A DNA stretch of 64,000 nucleotides from JBBQWT01 sp038210375 (GTDB taxonomy: Bacteria > Acidobacteriota > Terriglobia > Terriglobales > Acidobacteriaceae): the NCBI GenBank assembly GCA_038210375.1, contig JBBQWT010000006.1, forward strand, positions 61,758 through 125,757, written 5' to 3'. The notes under the pieces are model-generated. The model ran no database searches and was not told the DNA's origin. It was given only the letters and a program-made list of their open reading frames with translations. Of the stretch, positions 37,094 through 45,079 are shown in pieces (positions within the stretch are counted from its first letter, which is position 1; each line of letters begins with the position of its first letter). Both the position numbers and the translations under genes were made by a program.

Positions 37094-37269
37094 GAAAGGC
37101 CGACAAGCAAGTTGTCTGGGTACCTTGGGGGGTAAGAATAACGTAACTGCACTGTTTCTTCAATAAAGTGTGATGCCAGTGAATTATCGCGTGGCGGCCC
37201 GGCGGCAAGGAACTCCGGCTTCGGCGCGACATCCGTCGCATGGATTGATCGCCCTTGTTTGAAAGTGAA

Positions 37270-38862
37270 TTATGAGGCTGAATCAAAGCGGCGGCGCCTG
37301 AGCGAATTTCGCATTGCAATGGACACTACCGTCATGAAGCCCAGCAGGCTGACGGCCAGCCAGAAATAGAAGCTCGTCTGCAGCGAATTCAACCCCAGAG
37401 GAAAATTGGAGAAGCCGCGAAACAGCAGCGGCAGGAACTGGGGAACGGCATCGCTGTCCGATAGAAAGCGATGCCGCGCTTCCGCATATGGCCGGTAGGT
37501 GAGGTAGAGGATCACGGCCGACATCAGGAGTCCCACTGCGCAGGCGGAACCCGCAGCCGAAATCGTCCAATGAATGGGAGCCCCACGCCAGGTGATCGCA
37601 CATACGCTCCATAACAGCAACAACATGGCGAAGAGAAACACCGACAGCCCCGCAGCTTGCACCAGGAAAGTGTTCTCCAGATAAAAGTCCAGCAAGACCC
37701 TCTGTTCCTTTGTATTTCGCTTGTGGCGCTGGAGTTCCTGGAGAAGCGTGCCGATCAGCACGGTCTCACTGCCCTGGCCGGCTGGTTCAAGTAGCGGGCG
37801 CAATCGCTGGTGAGACTGAAGCTGAATCCGCGTGCCGATCAGGTATTCGTAGTCGTTCCCGCCCGGAGCTGCGACCAGTTGTCCGAAATGGGCAACCTCC
37901 CGATACATATCTGCAGCTTGTTGGGGATTGCCCGCGTGCTCGAAAGCCAGGCCTTTGGCGATGAGCGAACGGGCGTAGCGCTGAATGTCCCAGAACCCGT
38001 ATGAGGGCAAACCGCCGAGCGGCACAAAAACGGCGGAATCGGAATATCGATGGCGGCGCAACACCCGGCGATTGAGCTCAACCTGCCGATTGACATAGTC
38101 ATCGAACTTACTCGCCTGGAATGCGGTCTCCATTTGGCGGTTCCAAGTGGTGATCGACGGCGCTTCTCCCCCAGCGAGTTTCGGCTCCGTCACCCGGAGA
38201 ATGTCGCTGCGCTCGGCCAGGAGCAAATAGGGGAATGCGTTTCCGGGGTCCCATTGTTGCAGACGCGTTACCCAACGATCCAGCTCTGGGCCATAGTTAC
38301 TGTGTTCAGAAGCCACCACCGCATAGGCCCATGTCAGGTTCGGATTGAGAGCGACCGCCTCATCCACCAGGCGCACGCTCTCCTGCTGGTCGGAGACAGC
38401 CAGGGCCACGAATTCCAGGGTGTCGGCGTCGTGTTCCTTTTCCGCGCGCTCCGCGAGATCGAGTAGATTCTGGTCTGAGGGCTGACTGAAAAACACGGAC
38501 CATGGGGACAGGGCGGCTTCCAGACCATCGCGAAACGTCGGCAGCAGTAGGAGAAGCAGCGCTCCCGCAACACAAATCGCGGCGGTGGATGAAGCTGCCC
38601 TTCGGATTCCGGTTCTGGGCGCCACTCCTCCGCCGCCCGGACTCGTCCGTGCCTGTGCCGGCGAAAAGAAAGTTAGGAGCGCAGTCCTCGCGAGGACAGA
38701 GGCGCCTCCCACCGCCCATAGCAGAGCCGCCCACGAGCCTTCCACATGATCGAGCTCGCCGATCATCGCACGCCCCCAACCCTGGGCGGGAGCGGGGGCG
38801 ATGCGCAGCGCTGCTCGCATCAGGAAAAAAGAAAACCGGCGCAGCTTCCCTTTGGTTGTCAT
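37270..38862 (-). CDS. PadR-coupled membrane protein (paralogue A)
   Basis: A 530-residue protein. The N-terminal ~60 residues contain WGRAMIGELDHVEGSWAALLWAVGG, a segment I associate with membrane proteins next to PadR genes in Acidobacteriota. One helix (about 93-112) is followed by a large periplasmic helical, TPR-like region, then helices near 395-420, 435-460 and 490-512. The start codon overlaps the padR stop (ATGA), so translation is coupled. It shares LTWAY, RRVLRRHRY, REVAHFGQL and LTYRPYAEARH with the protein at 45080-46531, so the two are paralogues. Function unknown. Confidence 0.7.
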   Translation of the reverse strand: MTTKGKLRRFSFFLMRAALRIAPAPAQGWGRAMIGELDHVEGSWAALLWAVGGASVLARTALLTFFSPAQARTSPGGGGVAPRTGIRRAASSTAAICVAGALLLLLLPTFRDGLEAALSPWSVFFSQPSDQNLLDLAERAEKEHDADTLEFVALAVSDQQESVRLVDEAVALNPNLTWAYAVVASEHSNYGPELDRWVTRLQQWDPGNAFPYLLLAERSDILRVTEPKLAGGEAPSITTWNRQMETAFQASKFDDYVNRQVELNRRVLRRHRYSDSAVFVPLGGLPSYGFWDIQRYARSLIAKGLAFEHAGNPQQAADMYREVAHFGQLVAAPGGNDYEYLIGTRIQLQSHQRLRPLLEPAGQGSETVLIGTLLQELQRHKRNTKEQRVLLDFYLENTFLVQAAGLSVFLFAMLLLLWSVCAITWRGAPIHWTISAAGSACAVGLLMSAVILYLTYRPYAEARHRFLSDSDAVPQFLPLLFRGFSNFPLGLNSLQTSFYFWLAVSLLGFMTVVSIAMRNSLRRRRFDSAS

Positions 38863-39173
38863 GCGCGACCGCCGCCCAAAGCCGGTCGGCGAACCGTCGC
38901 CCGAGGGCGGGCTTCAGCCGATTTTGCAACCGCAACGCGGCGGCCTTCCCTGGTCAACCGGTAGATGTGACGCGGCGGCGTCCCTGATTGCATGGTTTTC
39001 CACTCCGTTTCGAGAAGCGAATGTTGCGCGAGGCGGATCAGGATGGGATACAAGGTGCCCGATTTCAACCCGGTCTCTCTGCTTAATTCGTATCCGTAAC
39101 GCCATTCTTGAGGGTCTTGCAGGAACCGTTCCAGCACCTCAACGGTCTGCGGAGATATGCGAAGAGATTTCAT
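38859..39173 (-). CDS. PadR-family transcriptional regulator
   Basis: A 104-residue winged-helix protein. VLERFLQDPQEWRYGYELSRETGLKSGTLYPILIRLAQHSLLETEW is the PadR helix-turn-helix, ending IYRLTREGRR. It lacks the long C-terminal helical domain, placing it in the small (class s2) PadR group. It probably represses its own operon by binding the 18-bp palindrome at 39226-39243. The 4-bp overlap with the membrane gene makes the pair a regulator/target unit. The C-terminal 20 residues are Arg/Ala-rich. Confidence 0.9.
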   Translation of the reverse strand: MKSLRISPQTVEVLERFLQDPQEWRYGYELSRETGLKSGTLYPILIRLAQHSLLETEWKTMQSGTPPRHIYRLTREGRRVAVAKSAEARPRATVRRPALGGGRA

Positions 39174-39225
39174 TGGACACCCGATTTCGCCCTCGCCAAC
39201 AGCAGTTCACGCGGACGATGGTAAT

Positions 39226-39243
39226 ACTCTACATATGTAGAGT
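39226..39243. promoter_or_regulatory. PadR operator candidate, perfect 18-bp palindrome
   Basis: ACTCTACATATGTAGAGT is a perfect palindrome 53 bp upstream of padR. PadR-family operators are typically two-fold symmetric with an AT-rich core around TACATATGTA, and autoregulation is usual in the family. No second copy was noticed nearby. Confidence 0.65.
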
Positions 39244-39352
39244 TAATTGGTCAAGTGTTCGCTGAATTGTGGCCGTCCGCTGGCGTTGCTTTCCGTCAGC
39301 AATCTCGCACGCATGTCTGAGGTTGGCTTCTCCGGGGGACTTGCCGGGAAGA

Positions 39353-39874
39353 TCAGCGGCCCTTTCGCAGGGCATCATTCACGAAAGCATTCATCAGGAA
39401 TTCCGGGGCCAAGCCGCTCATCGCGTGAACCACGGCCCCATCCCTGCCTATATAGAAGGTGGTAGGCAGAACCGAAATTCCTCCCATGCGCGCTTCGATC
39501 TCCGCGGAGTCGCGGACGATGGGGTAATGCGCGCCCTGGCGAGACATGAAGCTCCGCACCTCGTCGTCGCCGGCATTATCCTGCAATATTCCAATGACGA
39601 CCACGTCCTGGCCATGGCGGTCCGCAACTCGTTGCAACCATGGCGTCTCAAGCCGGCACGGCCCGCACCACGTCGCCCAGAAATTCACGATCACCGCCTT
39701 CCCTCGCAAATCCTGCAGGGAAATCCGTTGGCCATCAAGCGTACGCATGGTGATCGCCGGCGCCTGGGCATCCTGGGGGCCGCGCACATGACCGAGCACA
39801 AACACGCGATAGACGACCATGGCCACCAGCAGCAGGGTGACGGCATTGGTCCAGGTCAGAAAACGATTTCTCAC
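39353..39874 (-). CDS. membrane-anchored TlpA-like thioredoxin
   Basis: A 173-residue protein with an N-terminal membrane helix (about 10-27) placing the rest in the periplasm. VIVNFWATWCGPCRLETPWL carries the redox-active CGPC (70-73), and VLPTTFYIGRDG contains the cis-Pro. The TlpA/ResA type reduces or maintains disulfides, often for cytochrome c maturation. It lies between padR and a small membrane gene, on the same strand but with large gaps, so it may be transcribed alone. Confidence 0.88.
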   Translation of the reverse strand: MRNRFLTWTNAVTLLLVAMVVYRVFVLGHVRGPQDAQAPAITMRTLDGQRISLQDLRGKAVIVNFWATWCGPCRLETPWLQRVADRHGQDVVVIGILQDNAGDDEVRSFMSRQGAHYPIVRDSAEIEARMGGISVLPTTFYIGRDGAVVHAMSGLAPEFLMNAFVNDALRKGR

Positions 39875-39939
39875 ATCGACCTGCTCACAAACTGACTGAT
39901 CGCACGAAGGAATAAAGAATCAACTGGGGGACGAAACTT

Positions 39940-40152
39940 TCAAAGCACTTCACGCCGTGTTTTTACGCGAGGCGCGAGCAGCGACGGCGTCGTGCAGAAG
40001 AGGACGACGGCCGCCAGCAGCAATACAATTGCGAACAGGCCCAGTACCATTTTGATTGCAGCAGTGGTCAGCACAAACCCCATCACAAACGCGAAGCCGG
40101 CGGCCAGCAAAAGGCTGAAGGCTTTCTGTCGCCGGCGCACATTAGGTTCCAT
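39940..40152 (-). CDS. small two-helix membrane protein
   Basis: A 70-residue protein: a basic N-terminus (EPNVRRRQK), then hydrophobic helices at about 12-31 and 34-54, and a short basic tail. TTCTCCCTTTGACG-type sequence before the start gives a weak GGGAGAA ribosome-binding site on the minus strand about 3-4 bp upstream. I recognise no family. It could be an orphan regulator or a small subunit. Confidence 0.5.
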   Translation of the reverse strand: MEPNVRRRQKAFSLLLAAGFAFVMGFVLTTAAIKMVLGLFAIVLLLAAVVLFCTTPSLLAPRVKTRREVL

Positions 40153-40635
40153 GTTCTCCCTTTGACGCGCGGCGATTTATCTCTCTCCGCGCGGATCGGC
40201 CGCTGGCCGGCAAGACCGCAGTCCAGCCGCCGGACCTCCCTCTTTAATTGGCTTCCAATTATATGAACCCACCTGGTGCCCGCACAACACTCTGTTGTTT
40301 TTGATCTTGCCTGAGCAATCGTGACCAGACCTTCGCCCTCCATCCCCAATAACCTTTTTTTAGACACTTCATTCGCCAAGGGTTCAGCAAATCAAGAGAA
40401 GAACGCAAATCCCTCGCCAAAACAGAAACGAAGGCCTGATCCGGGATGACAATTCGCCGCGGATTCTAACCTAACCATTTCCGTTGCGACATTCTGAGAC
40501 TGTCGCGCCCAGGTCAGAGCGCCAGGACATGGGCCAGAGTCAAAACTCAAGCGCCGGTCTTCCACCCCACAGCGCAATGGCCAATTTCGAGGCTGAATCA
40601 TTCATGGGTAATGCGCGGTCTGATCGTCACCCGAG
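40153..40635. other. 483-bp region with no credible gene
   Basis: Open frames here (for example 40392-40601 minus) lack protein-like composition and start signals. No tRNA, strong hairpin or repeat was found. It separates the small membrane gene from the stop of the acidic membrane-anchored gene. Confidence 0.5.
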
Positions 40636-42201
40636 TCATTGCAGCTTCTTCCATTCCAGGTTCTTTTCCCCTTTGAATTTCAGCAACCCGCCATTATCTG
40701 GATAGTAGTAAAAAGAAAGGACGTACTCATGTTTTGGGTCGTCGCCGGTGTAATGCAGGGTGTATAAATCCTCTTTATCGGCGTTCGAAAGATCGACGTT
40801 GGTCACAACATTAATCGTGTAAACCGAGGGACCGGTCTCGAAGAGAAGTGCGTGTTTCTTGATTTCCAAGGAGTTATATTCGTAGCCGGGCGTAGGGGTT
40901 TTCCACACGCCGATCAGAAAATCGGGCACATTATTGTTCTTGGGCGCTTGATGTTGCAAGTACAAGGGAGAGGTAAGCAAGAGGATCACAATGAAAATAA
41001 TTCCCGCGCCCACGTTAGGGTGAATCTTGAACCGCTCGAGCTGTGCGGCATACCAATGGGGCACATTCTGCCAGACAGATCGTACCTGCGCGACAGGAGA
41101 GACCGCCCCTGTGGGTTCAGGTCTGAATGAACTTCCCAGCTCTTTTGCATCTTTATATGTCTGGCTTTGTTTGCCTCTGAAGAAGCGCGGGGCGGCGGGA
41201 AGTTTGAGGTCCTCCTGGTCTTTCAAGTCAAAGCCGGGCAAGCCACTCTTCGCGGTGGCGACGGAAGACTTCGGGCCCGGCAGGTGATCGGCCGGGAGTC
41301 CAAACTGAGGCTCCAAATCAAAGCTCGGCGAGAGATCCTCATGCCCTGCGCCATCTGCGTCAGTCTCAAGGGCCGAAGGCTGGACCTCTTCGCCAACACT
41401 GAAGTCATCAAAGTCCGTTGCGGAAGGGAGGACGTGATCGGCGCCGCCGCGCTCCACCGATTCCGATGACTCGATGTCAGCCGCACCAGCGCTGTGAGAT
41501 TCCAAAGCTGAAGGATGCTCCAGGTGGCTCTCAGCGTATTCTTCCGCCGCAAAAGTAAGCAGCTCGCCTTCGTAGATCGCGCCGCTTTCCTCAGACGGTG
41601 ATGCCGCCTGGAAACCTTCAACATCGCTGACCGGCGCATGCTGAAAAACGTCGCGGCCGCCGGGTTCGCCATGGCCCGTTATCTCGCCGCCGGCCAGATC
41701 GCTGATGTTAGTTTCACTGAGGTCCTCGGATTCAAGCAGGGACCGATAGGCCTGGTCAGCTTCACCGGAAACGCCTTCCAGGCCGGGCGGCACGAAGTGA
41801 TGTGCTTCACTGGGAACCTGGGACTGAACATCCTGCGGCTCCTGATCAGGTTCGCGGCGGTCATTTCTTTCGGCGCCAATTTCGGACGCCTCGGTCGCGG
41901 CAGCCGCCAGCCTCCGTTCGGAGCGTGCGCCTCTGAGAGAATTGCGCTTTCGGCGGTTGTTTTTCCGCTTGTCCTTTGGGGCGGTGGCCTCTAATAGCGA
42001 GGCCGGCAATTCACCGGTGTCCCCCATATCGGAATCCGCCGAGCCGGGGGCGGGGGGCTGCGAATCTTCTGTACGGCGGTCATGGGGGTCGACGTCCTCA
42101 CTGTTGCCCACCGCATCAATCGGGAGGCTGGTCTTGGCGGGTGCTCCCTTCCCTGCCTTGCGCCGGGTAGTGGTGTTTATTCTTCGGTCACGCGGCGCCA
42201 T
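40636..42201 (-). CDS. long acidic disordered protein with single membrane anchor
   Basis: A 521-residue protein in three parts. Residues 1-~390 are mostly disordered: a basic start (APRDRRINTTTRRKAGKG), then a long Glu/Asp/Ser/Ala-rich stretch with almost no hydrophobic core. A membrane helix follows at about 396-414. The last ~105 residues form a compact outer domain (FLIGVWKTPTPGYEYNSLEI... LEWKKLQ). The topology would put the acidic arm in the cytoplasm. It overlaps the HD-GYP gene stop by 14 bp and so is coupled to it. Family unrecognised. Confidence 0.65.
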   Translation of the reverse strand: MAPRDRRINTTTRRKAGKGAPAKTSLPIDAVGNSEDVDPHDRRTEDSQPPAPGSADSDMGDTGELPASLLEATAPKDKRKNNRRKRNSLRGARSERRLAAAATEASEIGAERNDRREPDQEPQDVQSQVPSEAHHFVPPGLEGVSGEADQAYRSLLESEDLSETNISDLAGGEITGHGEPGGRDVFQHAPVSDVEGFQAASPSEESGAIYEGELLTFAAEEYAESHLEHPSALESHSAGAADIESSESVERGGADHVLPSATDFDDFSVGEEVQPSALETDADGAGHEDLSPSFDLEPQFGLPADHLPGPKSSVATAKSGLPGFDLKDQEDLKLPAAPRFFRGKQSQTYKDAKELGSSFRPEPTGAVSPVAQVRSVWQNVPHWYAAQLERFKIHPNVGAGIIFIVILLLTSPLYLQHQAPKNNNVPDFLIGVWKTPTPGYEYNSLEIKKHALLFETGPSVYTINVVTNVDLSNADKEDLYTLHYTGDDPKHEYVLSFYYYPDNGGLLKFKGEKNLEWKKLQ

Positions 42202-44392
42202 GTCTGGTTACCTCCGCTCCCGCGATGGCGGCGACCTTCTCCTCCGCGGTGACGTGTAGCGAGGCACGCGGCTCGGTGTGCGAAAGGGTCCCGGTCGAAT
42301 CGGGGCCATCTTTTTTATCTTCCATCAACGAAGTAAAGGCTTCGATGACTTTAGGATCATATTGGGTGCCCGATCCGCTCTTAATGATCTCCATCACCTT
42401 GGGCAGCGGCATTCCCGCGCGGTAAGGACGGTCGGAAGCCATGGCGTCAAAGCAATCCGCCACCGCAAAAATGCGGGCATCAATACTGATCGTCTCTCCC
42501 GAGATTCCGGCGGGGTAACCTTTGCCGTTGAACCATTCATGATGTTCCAGAACGATGGGCAGCACATCCGCCAGCCCCGGTATCGGACGCAGGATGTGCG
42601 CTCCCATGCGGACGTGATCGCGCATGAGAGCCAGCTCTTCGGGATCCAACTTGCCGGGTTTGTCCAGGATGGTGGCGGCAGTGCCGATTTTTCCGATATC
42701 GTGCAGCAAGCCGCCGCGCTTCATCCTTTCAAGTCCCTTGTCGTTGTAGCCCATGTGGCTGGCGAGATCGCAGGCCAGGTCGGTCACGCGTTCCGAATGG
42801 CCGGCGGTCCATCCTGATTTGGCGTCAATGGCCCGCGCCAGCGCAGTGAGGGTTCCCACCTTGATCTGGTCCAGTCTTTCAATCATGAGGGCGCTGGAAA
42901 GTGCGACCGCCACCTGGTCCGCCATCTGGCGCGCCTGGGCGAGGTCGTCTTCGCTATAGACCGGAGAGCTCTTGTAACCCACATCGATGACGCCGGCCAG
43001 CTCGCTCTCCAGGAAAATAGGCAGCAATAACAGGGATTGCATGCCCAATTGCGCCAATGGAGCGAGATACGCCGGGAAGGGTTCGCCCACCTTGATCAAT
43101 AAGCTCTCGGGATTGTCGCGCAACCGCGCCGTGTCCTGGCGATCAGCGTGCAGCGCTTCCGAGCCCTTGGTCAGCTCCCCGCCGGCGACGTAAGTTCGGG
43201 TTTGATTACCCTCCTCGGCGGAAAACAATGTCATAGCGGCGAGGTCACAGGGCAGCACCTGGGGGAGCCGGGCGAGGATCGTATCCACAATCTTTTCGCG
43301 ATCGAGGGCGGAAAGCACGGCGCGGTCAATTTCCGATCGAGTATGAAGGGCGCTGAACTGTCTGCCCAGCCGCTGGGTCATGGAATTGAACGAAGTGGCG
43401 AGTTCCTCAAACTCATCGCCGCTGGTGACCAGCACCGGGCTGTCGAAATCGCGCATGGCGACTCGGCGTGTGCCTTCCTGAAGTTTTTCCAACGGCACCA
43501 GGCTCCGGCGGATTTGCACCGTGCTTACCAGCACCACTACCCAGAGGGCCATAAAGAAGACCAGGGGAAACGAGGTCTTGAAATTGGCCAGCGCCGCCAG
43601 GGCATCGGCCTTGGATTCGGTCACCAGAATCATCCAACTGGGAGCGCCAAAATCATGCCGCAGGGGAAGCAACCAGTAGCTCGCCAGCAAACTGTCTCCG
43701 TCGTGGTCAAACTCAAAACTTCCCTTGGCGGATTTACTTTGGCGCGGCGCTTCGTCGCGGAACGAAGACGGCATTCCCGCCGTGCAGAACAGGACCTGCT
43801 GCGCGCCGTCGAGGACGCACAATTCGGTTTGTGCCGGCAGGCTGTCAAGGTTCCACAGGTAGCTGGTGCTGATTTCCGCCAGGATAATGCCACGCTTGGG
43901 CTGCTGAGCATCCTGCAGGAAACCCATAAACACCCGCCCGTTGGACCCACGCTGGCTGCTGATGATGACTGCCGTCTTCCCCGAAAGAATGTGCTGGCGC
44001 TCGGCTGGCGACAACACCGGCGGATTTACAATACGCCCGGTAATGGGAGTGACCATTCCATCGTCGGCGATCTTCTCCAGGCCGGCAAAACGGGGTTCTG
44101 AGTTTTCGCCCAGGCGGCCCTGCGGCTCCGCCGGCTGCGCGCCGGTTGAAGTCGGCGAAGAAGCGAGTATCTTCATCTCCGTTTCCAGAAGATTCAGGCG
44201 GTCGTAGGTGGAAAGGCCCACGCTCTTGGTGGCTTGTGCCAGCCGGGAAAAGCTCTGTTGCTTAAGTTGGCTGGTGACCTGTCGATAGGACAGGAAGGCC
44301 AGCGCCAGGATCGGGAGTAGCGCGCACGCCACAAACAGCAATAGAATTTGCCGGGCTACTTTGCTGCGCAGGAATGTGGTCTCAATTTTCAT
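42188..44392 (-). CDS. HD-GYP cyclic-di-GMP phosphodiesterase with extracytoplasmic sensor, HAMP and GAF
   Basis: About 734 residues. TM1 (about 13-37), a periplasmic Cache-like sensor to about 270, and TM2 plus HAMP (LVFFMALWVVVL... RRSLVPLEKLQEGTRRVAMRDFD) come first. They are followed by a GAF domain and an HD-GYP domain with GHSERVTDL, LLHDIGKIG and HHEWFNGKGYPAG, the catalytic metal and GYP motifs. It should hydrolyse c-di-GMP. The ATG at 44392 has GAGGA 11 bp upstream. A TTG at 44410 overlapping the pilin stop is also possible. It is flanked by a pseudopilin and the acidic anchored protein in one apparent operon. Confidence 0.9.
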   Translation of the reverse strand: MKIETTFLRSKVARQILLLFVACALLPILALAFLSYRQVTSQLKQQSFSRLAQATKSVGLSTYDRLNLLETEMKILASSPTSTGAQPAEPQGRLGENSEPRFAGLEKIADDGMVTPITGRIVNPPVLSPAERQHILSGKTAVIISSQRGSNGRVFMGFLQDAQQPKRGIILAEISTSYLWNLDSLPAQTELCVLDGAQQVLFCTAGMPSSFRDEAPRQSKSAKGSFEFDHDGDSLLASYWLLPLRHDFGAPSWMILVTESKADALAALANFKTSFPLVFFMALWVVVLVSTVQIRRSLVPLEKLQEGTRRVAMRDFDSPVLVTSGDEFEELATSFNSMTQRLGRQFSALHTRSEIDRAVLSALDREKIVDTILARLPQVLPCDLAAMTLFSAEEGNQTRTYVAGGELTKGSEALHADRQDTARLRDNPESLLIKVGEPFPAYLAPLAQLGMQSLLLLPIFLESELAGVIDVGYKSSPVYSEDDLAQARQMADQVAVALSSALMIERLDQIKVGTLTALARAIDAKSGWTAGHSERVTDLACDLASHMGYNDKGLERMKRGGLLHDIGKIGTAATILDKPGKLDPEELALMRDHVRMGAHILRPIPGLADVLPIVLEHHEWFNGKGYPAGISGETISIDARIFAVADCFDAMASDRPYRAGMPLPKVMEIIKSGSGTQYDPKVIEAFTSLMEDKKDGPDSTGTLSHTEPRASLHVTAEEKVAAIAGAEVTRHGAA

Positions 44393-44406
44393 GATTCTAC
44401 TTTTCC

Positions 44407-44970
44407 TCAATAATTCGCGGCAAGATCCACAAAAGCTCCATCGTCGGCCCGAATCACGTCATCGTAGCTGTTCTTGTGGGTGATCGAGGGCTTGGTTAGG
44501 TGGTCAGGGCCGATGCTGTAAAGGTCATACTCTCCATTCATCGGCTTCAAAAATTTGTCCTTGCGAATCAGTCCTTTGCTGGTCGGATCGGCGTAGTTGA
44601 CAAACACATAAGGAGACCCCCAGGGGTCCAGTAGATCTCCCCGGCCTACACTAATGAGGGAGTTGGTGGCCGGGAGGCTGCCATTAGAGATCTGATAGCT
44701 CAAAACGTCCGACTCTAGAGTGTGAATATCTCCGATGGCCCGCGCCACCCTGGCGTTTTGGACGGCCTGCATCATTCTGGGTATTGCGATGGCAGCGATA
44801 GTAAGGATGATCGCTACGACCATGAGCAGCTCAATCAACGAAAACCCCTGTTGTCTCGCCCCGGTAGATTCCAGCCGGGACTGGGTCGCAACCAGGCTGG
44901 AACCACGCGAACGAAACAGTTTGGCCGCTGCGCAACTGCCGATAGAGAAGCGTGAATCCAAATGATTCAT
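44407..44970 (-). CDS. type II secretion/type IV pilus-like pseudopilin (GspG-like)
   Basis: A 187-residue protein. The prepilin cleavage motif QQG|FSLIELLMVV is at about 41-51, with the conserved Phe and Glu5. The hydrophobic helix AIILTIAAIAIPRMM and a GspG-type C-terminus follow: LDPWGSPYVFV and YDLYSIGPDHL with the Ca-site-like region. The leader before the cleavage site is unusually long (about 41 residues, versus 6-25 usual) with no better start visible. It should be cleaved by a prepilin peptidase, which is not in the window. Confidence 0.85.
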   Translation of the reverse strand: MNHLDSRFSIGSCAAAKLFRSRGSSLVATQSRLESTGARQQGFSLIELLMVVAIILTIAAIAIPRMMQAVQNARVARAIGDIHTLESDVLSYQISNGSLPATNSLISVGRGDLLDPWGSPYVFVNYADPTSKGLIRKDKFLKPMNGEYDLYSIGPDHLTKPSITHKNSYDDVIRADDGAFVDLAANY

Positions 44971-45079
44971 AATCTTTCGATAAGCCTTGCAACCCCCGGC
45001 CCTGAATCCGCCAATTTCTTATGGTGGTTACGGTCCTCCACCGAATGACGATACCCCAGTCTTGTTGCAATCCCCGTCT

